DNA of 64,000 nucleotides, from the NCBI GenBank assembly GCA_021229015.1, contig CM037780.1:65449354-65513353 (forward strand), written 5' to 3'. Below the pieces are notes generated by a model, which did no database searches, was not told where the DNA came from, and saw only the letters and a list, made by a program, of their open reading frames with translations. This document shows positions 49,994 to 61,186 of this stretch, piece after piece. Both the position numbers and the translations under genes were made by a program. The stretch is from Solen grandis (Eukaryota; Mollusca; Bivalvia; Adapedonta; Solenidae). The stretch's first letter is position 1. Every line of letters starts with the position of its first letter.

Positions 49994-50298
49994 TAGTAGG
50001 AGAGTCAATTACTCAGACATCTCAGTACGTTAAACAAGAAAGAATAGTAGGAGTGTCAATTACTCAGACATCTCAGTATGTTTATCAAGAAAGAATAGTA
50101 TGTTACAAGAAAGAATAGTAAGAGTGTCAATTACTCAGACATCTCAGTATGTTAAACAAGAAAGAATAGTAAGAGTGTCAATTACTCAGACATCTCAGTA
50201 TGTTTAACAAGAAAGAATAGTAAGAGTGTCAATTACTCAGACATCTCAGTATGTTTAACAAGAAAGAATAGTAGGAGTGTCAATTACTCAGATATCTC
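49990..50298. repeat. 51-bp minisatellite, about six copies
   Basis: Units begin agaatagta at 49990, 50041, 50092 (truncated, 20 bp), 50112, 50163, 50214 and 50265, all 51 bp apart except the short one. Each unit ends in acaagaaag, a piece of the adjoining (GAAA)n, so the minisatellite appears to have grown from the microsatellite edge. Copies are nearly identical. Confidence 0.97.
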
Positions 50299-50544
50299 CT
50301 GTTTTAAAGTTGCTAAAACATCTACAGAAACATGTTCACTTAGTTTAAATTATAATCAATAATTTCTTAATGTACCAAAGAAATATACTGAAGGAATAAT
50401 CTATTTTGGCTCTAAGCTTATGCCTTGCTTGTCCAAGCTAAACATGAAAAGCATAAAAGCATTAGTATAAGTGCCAAGAAAATTGCACAGAATCCTTTCT
50501 GTCCTTTCCATGCACATGATAATAGCATTAAATTCCTTTTCACT

Positions 50545-50775
50545 TTAACCCTTTACCACCAAAGGACACAATTTTACACAATACTGGACCAGTGTAAAGC
50601 CATAGATTTAAGTGAATTAAGCAATTAACTGTGTTACCTTTTCATCTCCAATAAATTTGTGAGCAGGAAACAGTATAAAACCTGATCAGCTTGCAAGTTA
50701 CTACAGATTGATCTGGTTTTATACTTCTCACAATTAGGCCATTTTCTTATTAACTCCTGAAGTGGTAAAGGATAA
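50545..50775 (+). mobile_element. TTAA MITE, second subfamily
   Basis: It starts TTAACCCTTTACCAC and ends gtggtaaaggATAA. The interior agtataaaacctgatcagc and tgatctggttttatac are related to the hairpin of the main family. The right TTAA is changed to ATAA. It lies 41 bp from the minus-strand exon at 50816. Confidence 0.7.
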
Positions 50776-50815
50776 CACATGTAGTTGCAGGTTTTGACAA
50801 ACTCATCACATTTAC

Positions 50816-50934
50816 CTGAGCCTGGTGGCATTCTTCTCAGCTTTCTCAGCTTCCAGGACACGCAGCTCCTTGCCTGGCAGAATATGACCTGTGAAGGACC
50901 CAGCCCTGCCTCTCTGGTTCAGGATTCGCATATG
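50816..50934 (-). CDS. Probable internal exon (minus strand), charged segment of unknown protein
   Basis: This is the best exon candidate. On the minus strand aactccttgttgttgcag precedes 119 nt ending CTCAG|gtaaat. Two frames are blocked by stops. The third is open for 39 codons plus two bases (phase 0 to phase 2). The peptide includes MRILNQRGRAGSFTGH, then ILPGKELRVLEAEKAE and KNATRL; the Glu/Lys/Ala-rich end could be helical or coiled coil. GC is about 56% against roughly 35% around it. The next candidate with a matching phase is 35067-35114. I do not recognise the protein. Confidence 0.55.
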
Positions 50935-51535
50935 CTGCAACAACAAGGAGTTCATTTACTTGCAGATACTAGTATTACTTCACTACTATTCTCTCGAAAA
51001 TCCAATTAATTACTGGGGCTGCTGTTACAACTGTTAGTGGCAGTACTTTGAGAGAAGATATTCTCTAGGTTTCAGCTGCTTCTTAATGGCATACAGCATT
51101 CACTTTTCACTAATACATCTCTTTCTCACACACCCTCTCTCGGTATAAATATAACCTTAACATTTCATTATGCCATATTGCAACAAGGGTTACTTTAGAA
51201 AGCAGAATCAAACTGAAAGTAATCTTCAATTTAAATAACAAGTTACTTTCCAAACAAAATATCTAAGTTCAGATACTGGATACCTTACTGAGGTACCAGC
51301 TTCTGAATGGGAAAAACTATAGAAATATATGACAAACGTTGATTCATTCTTTTCTAAGCAGTAGTTGTCCAAACATAAAAAGGAGAAAGGGAAAACTAAA
51401 TTAAGTAACATTGCAACTGCATGATGTGAGTGATAGTGATGCAAATAATTATTGTTGTACCAGTATTTCATCTGACTCGAAAAAGCTGTTGAACATTTTT
51501 CACCAGTAATAAGATAAAATATACTGGGGAAAAAA
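50935..51535. other. Intron-like AT-rich DNA
   Basis: No repeat recognised. The 172-codon minus-strand frame at 51226-51744 runs across the border of the next repeat, so it is not a gene. Confidence 0.45.
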
Positions 51536-51826
51536 AACAAGAGGGCCATGATGGTCCTGAATCGCTCACCTGAGAACACTGCCCTCACTGGGCCTTTTTT
51601 CCAGTTTTGGGGAATGCGCCCTAGCCCTTTTTGTGGGGGAAAAAAAATGCAATTTTCACAATTTTGGGGATTTTTTGGACCAGAACCATTTGAACAACTT
51701 TCGTAGAGCTTCATGCAAGGTACATCACAGGCAACATTTATCAAATTTGGCCAAGTGATTTGGAGGAGATGTCATTTGAAATAATTGTGGACAACGGACA
51801 GCCATTGATCAGGTGAGCTAAAAAAA
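51536..51826 (-). mobile_element. Short Helitron-like element, core nearly lost
   Basis: The left end is aacaagagggccatgatgg followed by tcctgaatcgctcacctgag. The right end is gatcaggtgagctaaaaaaa. Only about one unit remains (accagaaccatttgaacaac, ggccaagtgatttggagg). The length is 291 bp. Confidence 0.88.
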
Positions 51827-51910
51827 GGAAGTGGTGACCATATCTATCAATTTCTTCTTTTTTTTTTAACAACTTGTAGTTTTCTTAATGGGAAAATTAA
51901 TGTTACAAAA

Positions 51911-52671
51911 AACAAGAGCTCCGCTGAGAGCGGGGCAATATATGCCCGAAGAAAGATTGAAAGTGAACGAACTTTGATGAATGGATAAGCACTTCATCAA
52001 CAACAACAATTTCATAAGGAGATGCGGACAGACAGAAAGAAGGAGGGCAAACTTACAGTCCCCTCTTGTGTAAACATCGGTAGGGGACTAATAGGCACAA
52101 TATATTTTCACATTATATCAGTATGACATGTTGCTTCATACTGTGACCTTGACCAAATACTGCAGAATACAGCAGAAATTTGCGCTTGATCTGCACTTCA
52201 TCTCAGAATGGTTGCCATTTCTGGCAAATAGTTTAAATCTGCTTAAGTGACTCAAGAGATACAGAGCAGACACAAAATATTCTAACAATATAACAGTATA
52301 ACATGCGACCTTCAAATGTGACCTTGATCTTGAACCAAAACATCAGAAACCTATGCTCTGCACATCTTCTCAGTGTGGTCGACATTTCTGTCAACTAATT
52401 TCAATTTCCTTCCTGTGGTTCTTAAGATACAGAGCAGACACAAAATATTCTGACATTATAACAATATGACATGTGACCTTCAAGTGTGACCTTGACCTTG
52501 ATCCAAGACATCCAAAACCTAAGTTCTGCACATACTCTCTGTATGCTTAACATTTCTGTCAAATAATTTCAATTTCCTTCCAGTGAATCTTATGATACCA
52601 ACCGAAAACAAAATTGCTAATAGACAGACAGACGACCAGTGGCATTGTATCACTCTTTGAGCGTATAAAAA
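51911..52671 (-). mobile_element. Helitron-like element, 'aacaagagctccgct' family, 168-bp units
   Basis: The left end is aacaagag plus an 8-bp-stem hairpin (gctccgctgagagcggggc), then aatatatgcccgaag. The right end is tttgagcgtataaaaa. Units marked by acagagcagacacaaaata start at 52261 and 52429 (168 bp) and contain gtgaccttgaccttga. No coding capacity. Confidence 0.78.
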
Positions 52672-53253
52672 GGAAATCATAAGATAAAGAAATGATTTAA
52701 ATTAACAATATAATTACCTAATTGTATGTGGTATATGTCATAGAAAGTTTCAAATAAACATTTAATATATAAGCATAACAAAAATTTCATTAAAATTCCA
52801 TGAAATTATTTCTGTTGAGGAAAAAGAAAAAAAGAAGAAAAAAAAAAAAAAATATGGGGGAAAAAATGTCAGAAACCAGGTTTTCAAGTGTTGCCCTAGG
52901 TAAGCAAAAACTAATTTCAGTATTAGTGACCTTAACCCTATTGACCTGAATATCAATCCTAACCTTCCTCTTCCCATAGGGTATCTATATACTAAATCTG
53001 ATCATCATACTCATTCCTATAAGAAGTTGACAGCAATAAAAAAATTTTTTAATAAAAGTGACCTTGACCCTTATCATCCTGAAAATCAATCCCAGTCTTC
53101 CTCTTCCCATAAGGTATCTACCTACCAAGTATGTAAACTGTATCTCTATTCTAACAGGAGATATTTGACAGAAACAAAATGTTTGACACCTACCCACCCA
53201 CCTAATGACGTACCCCATCCTAATAACCATGATATTCATTGAAAACATGGTAA

Positions 53254-53698
53254 AACTAGAAATGTGTCCATAGGACACAGATGCCCCCACAACCGCATTT
53301 TTGTTGAATGATAGCCTGTCAAGAACCTTCATCCGGGCTGACAAGGATTTCATACTACAAAAGAGTTCATTTACTGGTCATGGCAAATATCCCTACCAGG
53401 TTTCACAAACCCAGGCCCAGCGGTTCTCCAGTTAATGATCGGACAAGGACTTCATGCTGATGTACATAGTGACCTTTATACTAATGTGCACAGTGACCTT
53501 GACCTTTGACCTAGTGACCTCAAAATCAATAAGGTTCATCTTCTAGTCATGGCCAATGCCCCTACCAGGTTTCACATACCCAGGCCCTGCGGTTCTCCAG
53601 ATAATGTTTGGACAAGTTTTGGTCTTACAGACAGACAAAGGCAAATCTATACCCCCCCCCCCCCCCCCCCCCCGGGAATAAGTGGTGGGGGCATAAAA
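53254..53698 (-). mobile_element. Helitron-like element, 'aactagaaatgtgtcc' family
   Basis: The left end is aactagaaatgtgtccatag followed by gacacagatgcccccac. The right end is gtggtgggggcataaaa. Units marked by tttcaca..cccaggccc start at 53401 and 53570, spacing 169 bp, which is 145 plus a 24-bp internal duplication (tgtacatagtgacc / tgtgcacagtgacc). Same family as 12474-12965. A run of 22 C near the right end is listed separately. Confidence 0.85.
53652..53673. repeat. Homopolymer of 22 C
   Basis: Lies at the position where the relative at 12474-12965 has only gcctgccccctcccccat. The true length may be uncertain in the assembly. Confidence 0.95.
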
Positions 53699-55424
53699 TG
53701 ATGCTGCAATTTTGGCAGTCAGCCCTCCACATGCATTATGAAATTGGTTATAAGCCTGTCAGATATAGATGTTGGTGTAAATCAGTCTTATTATATAAAT
53801 GCACTTAGAATTAGTTTAGCTATCAGTCCTTGAAATACAATTTCAAGTATCATTCCTTAGGTGCCATATTTTTAGTTGTAGACATGCAAAATTAAAATTA
53901 ATTGCTCATCTTGAGAAACAACTTTTTGATGCTGGGAAATTAAAAAAGGAATTGTAAAATATTTAAAACCCTCATAATTATTTTTCATAATCATATGATC
54001 ATAAATTCTTGCCCACAAGGTTCAGCAGCCAACAACTGTAACATCAGCCAGATTATTAAATCTTGCTTGACATATTCCATATTATTTCTCTACTGCAATT
54101 ACATGCCTGTAAATCCAATGCTGTAAAATGCAAACTTTAAAGCCTGGTGGTGGAAAATACCAAAGAACATGGAACCAAAGAAATTCTGAGAAGAATTAAT
54201 CCTTGCTTGCTTGCAGGCTCTGAAAGATGCAAATCCAAGATGTTATTCCAGATAATGCTACACTGAAGATTCAAGTCTTTATAAAACAGACAAATAATAT
54301 ATAAAGAAAGACTGTAACCCAGATGCATGTGGCACAGCGGTGGTAACCTTCAGACAGTGCGTTATGCACATTTAACAAAAATGAAACAGTCCCAAGGAAA
54401 CATTGGAGCTATTACAGTATCGCAAAGGAGACACCAAACTTCAGGCTTTATCCAAGAACAATTAAATTACTGTTGGCAGGCTATCAAAATCAATGTACCA
54501 GTAATTAACTTAAAGACTGCCGTTACTATATAAATGCTGAGCAAAATTATAAACTGAACCCTTATCCACTACATATCCATTACAATATGTATAATATCAC
54601 CGAATCCAATGTATATGCACACTCATTTAGAGTGCCCTGTGACCAAAAGTTTGAGGTTCAAAACCCTGAAGGGGGTTTGGATGTCTATAATGTACATCCC
54701 TTTTTCGCAGTTTGTTGTTTTGCAGGTGTTTGATTGCGCCAAAGGTGATAAATGTTCTGCTATTTCCAAAAGTCAAAGGTACTATTATCCGCATGCAATT
54801 GTTTTGTGAACAACACAGGCTAATCAGAATAGCTCACCTTGTGCATATTGTGCTCTGGCGAGCTAGAAATATGAATTTGAAAACAACGATTTTGTAAGCA
54901 TTTATCTAACAATAAAATGATAGAAATCATATACAGAAACAATTTACAGGCAAGTATGTTTATATATTAAAACATGAAAAAGCTTTAATATCAATCCAAA
55001 AATAGAATATATACCCATAAACTTCATGCACTGATCTTTGGCTTCTCTAGGGTGGGGTAATGCTCAAATATTGAAATAGAAGTCAAATTAATATGCATTA
55101 TACAAGTGAATTTACGGTAAACAAAATACTATAAGGACTGCCAGAATTCGGAAAAAATAAAACAAGATAAATTTGGCATTGATTTCAAAATAACTTATGT
55201 AAATGTAACGAAATTTGCTAATTAAATCCTGAAAATTCATTGATATATGTGTAGTTTTTTCACACATAATGACATTTATTCCATCTTAATATTTCTTAGC
55301 AATCTGTAAATAACTGACAGTCTTTGTACAGCCTTGAGATTGTTAAACAGTAATTGATTTCTGACTCACTGAAATTGATTTCAATACAACACTGCTATAA
55401 AAGATGAACAACCTGTAAGTTACA
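53699..55424. other. No confirmed gene
   Basis: A 68-codon plus-strand frame at 54327-54533 (an open stretch around LTKMKQSQGNIGAIT) has no splice or homology support. At about 54830-54868 agctcacc...ggcgagctag recalls a Helitron-like right end. Confidence 0.3.
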
Positions 55425-55605
55425 GTTGGTTTAACGTCCTGCCGACAATATTTCAGAAATTTGGCGACCAGATCTACTTGAGACAGATATATCATGCTGA
55501 CACAATGCAGTACCACACTATAGACATGTGGCATGATACCACACCCGGTCACATTATCCTGACAGTGGGCCAACCTGTTCTGGAACTAGTGCAAAGCTCT
55601 ACCAG
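55425..55605 (-). mobile_element. 5'-truncated SINE related to 57394-57694
   Basis: On the minus strand it reads ggtatcatgccacatgtc, gtggtactgcattgtgtc, then ctgaaatattgtcggcag and gttaaac. These match the body and tail of the full SINE at 57394. The tRNA head is absent. Borders are approximate. Confidence 0.65.
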
Positions 55606-57379
55606 TACCATTTTTACAATTACAGAGCAGACACTCTGACTCTGACCTCTAAACCCCTTAGTGTGTCAGCTAGAGACAGGCTGATCTGGTTTTATACAAT
55701 AATCACAAAAGAGGGAGAAGTTTTATACCAGTTCCACCCGTTATTCTGACTGATTATTTTCATATGTATAATAAAGTTAATCAACATTGAAAAAGAGGCC
55801 CTGCAACAGTCTACCACTCTAGAGCTACCAGTTTAAAGGAAACTAGATCAACTGGTATATATCAGGCTGATCAGGTGAAACAGTTTGCTTCCCAAAAGGA
55901 AATTTGAGATATGGGAAAGACATTGTAAAACTTGTTTAGAGAGAAAACTCAGCTGACCATGCTTTCAGGTTAAAGAATCACCATCCATGGCTTAACAATG
56001 GTTAGAAAGAGTTATCATGAATTGATCATGGACTACAGTGATTCACTAATGATCAACCATAGAAATTAAGGCTTAATTAACTATTACCACATCAATGTAA
56101 TACATTCAATGAACTTTGTGATTTTCTTTTCAGTCACATGAAAATGGTATAGAAACTATGTTGATTATAAGACATTGTATATGATCAGGTTTTATTTCAC
56201 TAATATTCACATCCACTTGTGGCTGTACCATATGCACTCATGAAAATACTGCTTTTTGTGATCACTTGATAAACTAGGACTATAATTAAAGGTAACTGAG
56301 ACCCCCACCCCCCTTTTGCATCTAACAGTGAGCGTAATTCCTAATTTCTACCTTTCAATAAAATTACGGAAAATCCCCTATTGCTCTCTTAAGACTTTAA
56401 AGACTGTTTCACACACTCCTCTACAGCCACCCTTTAATTATAAACTGTATCTTACATATATATACATGCATCATTTTGCAATGTTAATGACTGAATTCAT
56501 AAATATTACCAGCAACAGCATACTGACCTCAGCAAAACATTACCAACCAAGGACAATTGTTACCTATATACTTAATTACAGCTGTTTTCCCATTATCTGA
56601 TTATTCTTATAATTTAATTGTTCTATAAATATCTCACTGCACACAATTAACTGTTAAAAAAAAACAGATAACCATTTTTTAAATACTGAATCATAAATCT
56701 TTTTGTAACAGATTAACTTGTCTAAATGAATAGAGAACAAACACTAAAAGAACTGTTATCCTGAGACTTCTTATAACCTTATCTTGCAATTCTTCTTTAC
56801 TGATTAAAAATCTTACAGTGGTCATGTGATTCCTTAATGGGGTGATTCTTTGAAATCCAGCAATGACTTGATTTAGACTTTCTTATTCAAGTTTATCCTG
56901 ACATGTTATTTTAGATTTCTCATTGTTCCTAGTCCACAGATATTTTCTGTGCCATTTCTCAAGGTCAAAATCAAAGTACTTGTATCTCCTTGGCAACCAT
57001 ATTCCGGCCTTCTTGACAACCAAATTTCAGCCTCATGACAACCTGTCACTAAGATATGTTCATCCTCAAAAGTCTTAACATTTTGTGTTGTATATATCCC
57101 TCCCCCCACTTACACTCACTCATCAATTTTTCTCAGTATAATATGCACAATGCATGTCAGTGAAGACTCAAGGAAAATAACAGATGCATGTCAACATAAT
57201 CATGTTGCCTACACCCCATTCAAATTCTCTTGCTATTCAAATGAAATTCAATATATTTATCCAGCTAGAAGGTATTCATATAACTATACAAATGACAAAT
57301 CTTCAGAAAACCATTTTAAGTTATCTTGTCCTAAGACCTCAGGGATGACCAATGGACCACACAGGCATTATATTCTGAG
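55606..57379. other. No gene recognised
   Basis: AT-rich. A fragment at 55665-55700 (acaggctgatctggttttat) is a piece of the TTAA MITE family. A 47-nt minus-strand segment ending at gtgagtgtaagt near 57110 is weakly exon-like. Confidence 0.35.
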
Positions 57380-57393
57380 ACAAAAATGAAACA

Positions 57394-57694
57394 CCATCCA
57401 GGTGGCCTAGTGGTTAGAGCGTCTACCTTGGGTGCAGCAGATTGTGGGTTTGATCCCCGGCTGTGACATATACCAAAGTAAAAAATGGTACTGTTCTAGC
57501 TTCCTTGCTTGGCACTCGGCATATAAGGGCAGTTGCAGGACTGGTTAGCCTAGTGTAAGGATAATGAGACTGGGTGTTGTATCATGCCACGTGTCTATGG
57601 CGTGATACTGCAGTGTGGCCGCACTTTACCTGTCTTAAGAAGACATTGTCTCCAAATGACTGAAATACTCTCAGTGGGATGTTAAACCCAACTA
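57394..57694 (+). mobile_element. Full-length tRNA-derived SINE with 14-bp target-site duplications
   Basis: Head: box A tggcctagtggttagagcg and box B gggtttgatccccg. Body with gcttggcactcggcatataa. Tail: gactgaaatactctcagtgg then gatgttaaaccc. The tail resembles the other SINE family here (17511), suggesting a shared 3' region recognised by one reverse transcriptase. acaaaaatgaaaca is found on both sides (57380-57393 and 57695-57708). 301 bp. Confidence 0.9.
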
Positions 57695-57708
57695 ACAAAA
57701 ATGAAACA

Positions 57709-60650
57709 TTTTTGGCTTGGGGCCACGGATGCAAGCCTATTAATTTACTCGGATTTGTGATTCCTTCATCATTGTTCTTGAAACATTTGGATGTGTTGCA
57801 TTCAGAAGATAGCTGAGATTAATGAATTGTGGGAAAGAACAACCAATCAAAAACACAGGGGCTCAAAATTCGATTTGATTCGCCCTAGGAAACTTTTAGC
57901 CCCTGTGACCAACAATTGGCTGCTTGTTCTGGAACTCTGCTTTTTTTTTTTTTTTTTTACAAAATACGTGCCAAGAAACCATTTATTATTATTAGCCCAA
58001 TTATTATTTTGGCCTTCACAGTTTGGTTTGTAATTTAGCAGATATAGCATCAACATACAACTTTTTGAAAAAAAATCTGTTAAAAACTTTTGATGAAATC
58101 TGTTCATATATACACACAGTATTAAACAACACTTGCAAGCATGTGCCAACAATTCTTGATAGCTAAATTCAAACTTTACAGTAAGTTCATTCGACAGAAC
58201 CTTGTTATTATACTGGGGCCAAGACTCAAACCAAAACAGCTGGTGGTTAAGCAATGACAGGTTAATAATAGACTGGGCAAGCCTTCCTTTTCAAAGGAAA
58301 TTTTATCCCATACAGATTCAATAGTAAGTATCAAAATGGCTGCATTCCTGCCCACACCAGATGGAGTATGAATCATAGATCCTGCTCCTGGTAGAAAATC
58401 AAGTCTATAACATTAATCAACTTAATTATTGTGATTTTAACAAGTTTAAATTATCTCTAGAAACTATGCATCGCCCCATCCTTTAAGCTCTTAGTATAAT
58501 TCCTGAATGAAATCTCCACTCTACTGCTATTTAACACACTAACTCTATGTGGTCATCCTTCATTGGAAAAGAATTAGCCATAATTAAGGAAGACAAGCTT
58601 TCTTTCTAATCAAAATGTAATACGGAATGTAAGTGGATTTTGTTTTGCCTTTGTTGATTAAACTAAACTAGTCTCCTCATAATGAGGTCTTTCCCATCAC
58701 TGGTGCCACACAAACATCCTATCTAATAATTGGTTTAAAATCTACTTTGTTAAATTTACAGATGATCTAGTTCTCTTTTTTTAACACTAGCTTTCTAAGC
58801 TGATTTGCATCAGTGAGTAATGACCTCTGTTATAGCCATTAAAATTCCAGTTTGCTTGCAAAGCTTTAGATGTGGCTCATTCATATGAACTGAGATCAAT
58901 ATTCCCACTGGGGTGTGAGTATCAAAAGGTCTAAAATCAGAGACATAACATCAGAGTGTTGTGTTTTTTCTTTCTTTTTTTTGGAATTTTTTACTGTAAT
59001 TTCAATTTAACATAGCATTTTTATGCAAAATAGCTTAAAGATATACTCTCCAAGTTTCAATGGCTTTATTTTGTTTAAAATTACAATGTAAAATATTACC
59101 ATTGACCATTGGCATATCAATACCGGGTATCCAAATTCAATGCTCTCTAGTGGGCCAGCTATACATGCACCTTTTTGTTTGTACCATCGTTTAATGCAGT
59201 ATATCAATGTGCTTCCATGATGAGCTCCTGTTTAGGTGCAAGACATTTTTTTTTACAAATGCACAACAATCTTCCTTATATGATTTATTTACCATTTTAT
59301 CGTAGAACACAACAAACAATAATTCTGCAAGGATGCGCAAGCTGGAAAAATTATAAATGAAGCAAAAAACTATGAATGAAATTGTGTGACATAAGCATCC
59401 GAAATTTGCTAGAAATGGAGATCAGCAGTTCAAGCACCTCTGGCATGTAATATGTCATTGATTAGGTATATAGCAAATAAAGTTGTAGTTCACAGAAAAA
59501 TGATATATTAGTACAGTATACATCAAATTTTGATGTGGAAAATCAATTACCTTCTCCTTATGCTGAACATAACATTAGGCATCTCAGTCCTTTGAGTTGA
59601 TTTCTATAAGCATTTTAGAACCTTCACTTCAAGAGCAATTCTGATCTGTTTTTAACAACTGTTACCCTTGTAACAACATTTCATTAGAGAGGAACAAAGC
59701 GATAATTTCATTTTATTGCATCTTTTGTTTCATTGCATCTTTCGTCCCCTGTATCTCTTATTAATAGCATGACCAATCACATTTTGCATCCATGTAAATT
59801 ACCATGTAAATTATGCTTTATAAAAGTCAAAAGTGCTGTAAATCAGTAATGCTGTGATATATGACTGTTGAAATTACTAGTTCTTTTTACAACTAATTCC
59901 ATATCATAATGAATGACATGCAGATGCCAAGTGTGTCGCTCTGGTATGTCTGAAATGACCGACACTTCATTCAAGCACAACAATAATGTACTTCATAGAG
60001 GGTTTAATCTTTCGTTCCATCCATCCTTTGTTCAATTGCATCTTTTTACATGGAATAAAGAACAAATTCTGCTGGGATGTATATATATATATATATAAAA
60101 ACTCATAGTATATAATCACTTTGTTATTAAAAGGGTAACCTTTTGTTATGCCCATCAAGATTTCCTATAATACAATTCTTAAACTCAGCTATATGTTGTT
60201 TTTTTTTTTTAAATTACTGCAAGTCATTTAATAGCATCATCCAAACATTAAGATTGCTATCCTATCATTACCTACAAAGATAACCAAAACGATCTGAAAA
60301 TGGTATACCAACATTTAAATATAATGCTGTGTCTTTTGTTCAAATGACAATAAATCATTGTCTTCAACTTGGATGTGGAATCAATATAATTTGTTAAAAT
60401 CAATTGTCTACATTCACACTGATTTAGTTTTATGAATAAGACGATAATTACAACTGGCATGACTTCCATTATTACTTCTAACCCAGTTTAAGACATTTTT
60501 CTTTCAGAAACTTTACATCATCGTATGTAAATTGCACCATATAATAACCTTACCTAGCTGTGTATCATTTAATAATGCAAGATACAGTTCAAAATTCAAG
60601 AAAGATCAATTTGACCTTAAGAAATTGTCCAATTACCTACAGACTGTTAG
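57709..60650. other. No confirmed gene; weak minus-strand exon-like segment at 59551-59603
   Basis: On the minus strand 59551-59603 (53 nt) runs from a tag acceptor to AAG|gtaatt with an open frame (KSTQRTEMPNVMFS), phase 0 to 2. Otherwise AT-rich with poly(T) near 57943 and a (TA)n near 60079. Confidence 0.3.
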
Positions 60651-60827
60651 ACAGATCATTGAAACACCAAAAACCACGGAAGTGTATACACTCAAAAGAA
60701 TTTCTTAAGACAGATCATTGAAACACCAAAGTCCACAGAAGTGTATACACTCAAAAGAATTTCTTAAGACAGATCATTGAAACACCAAAGTCCACAGAAG
60801 TGTATACACCCAAAAGAATTTCTTAAA
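60651..60827. repeat. 59-bp tandem triplication
   Basis: Three head-to-tail units beginning acagatcattgaaacacc at 60651, 60710 and 60769. Units 2 and 3 are almost identical; unit 1 differs at aaaaccacgg. Confidence 0.97.
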
Positions 60828-61186
60828 TCCACCTAAATTTGTTGACATTGTTTACAATTCCTTTGAATGTAAAGAGTGTTATTTTCAGTTTGATCATGAT
60901 TTTCAATGTCGTAACATTCAAAATTCAGAGGTGCTGAACACAGGCACATGTAGAATATGGTTTTAAAGTAGCTTTTCAAGTGAAGTATGGTTAGAAATGG
61001 TAAGATTATCATGAAATCCCCAGGACCTATAAACTTCTTGTAAGCATCATCAGATTGATTACTGCTAGCGGCAGCCTCATAGTGCATGGTCCTGAGACAT
61101 GCATAGGTTACCAGGTATTTTTCTTGTTTATATTGTTTGGTTTGCTTTATATTGATGTCTCATCAACAGTAGTTCAGTCAAATGGA

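Noticed and set aside
51226..51744. 172-codon minus-strand frame
   Set aside because: It crosses the boundary of the Helitron-like element at 51536 and includes its hairpin end, so it joins unrelated DNA by chance.
54327..54533. 68-codon frame with a faint short-chain dehydrogenase flavour (LTKMKQSQGNIGAIT)
   Set aside because: No cofactor or catalytic motif, no flanking exon signals; the similarity is too slight.
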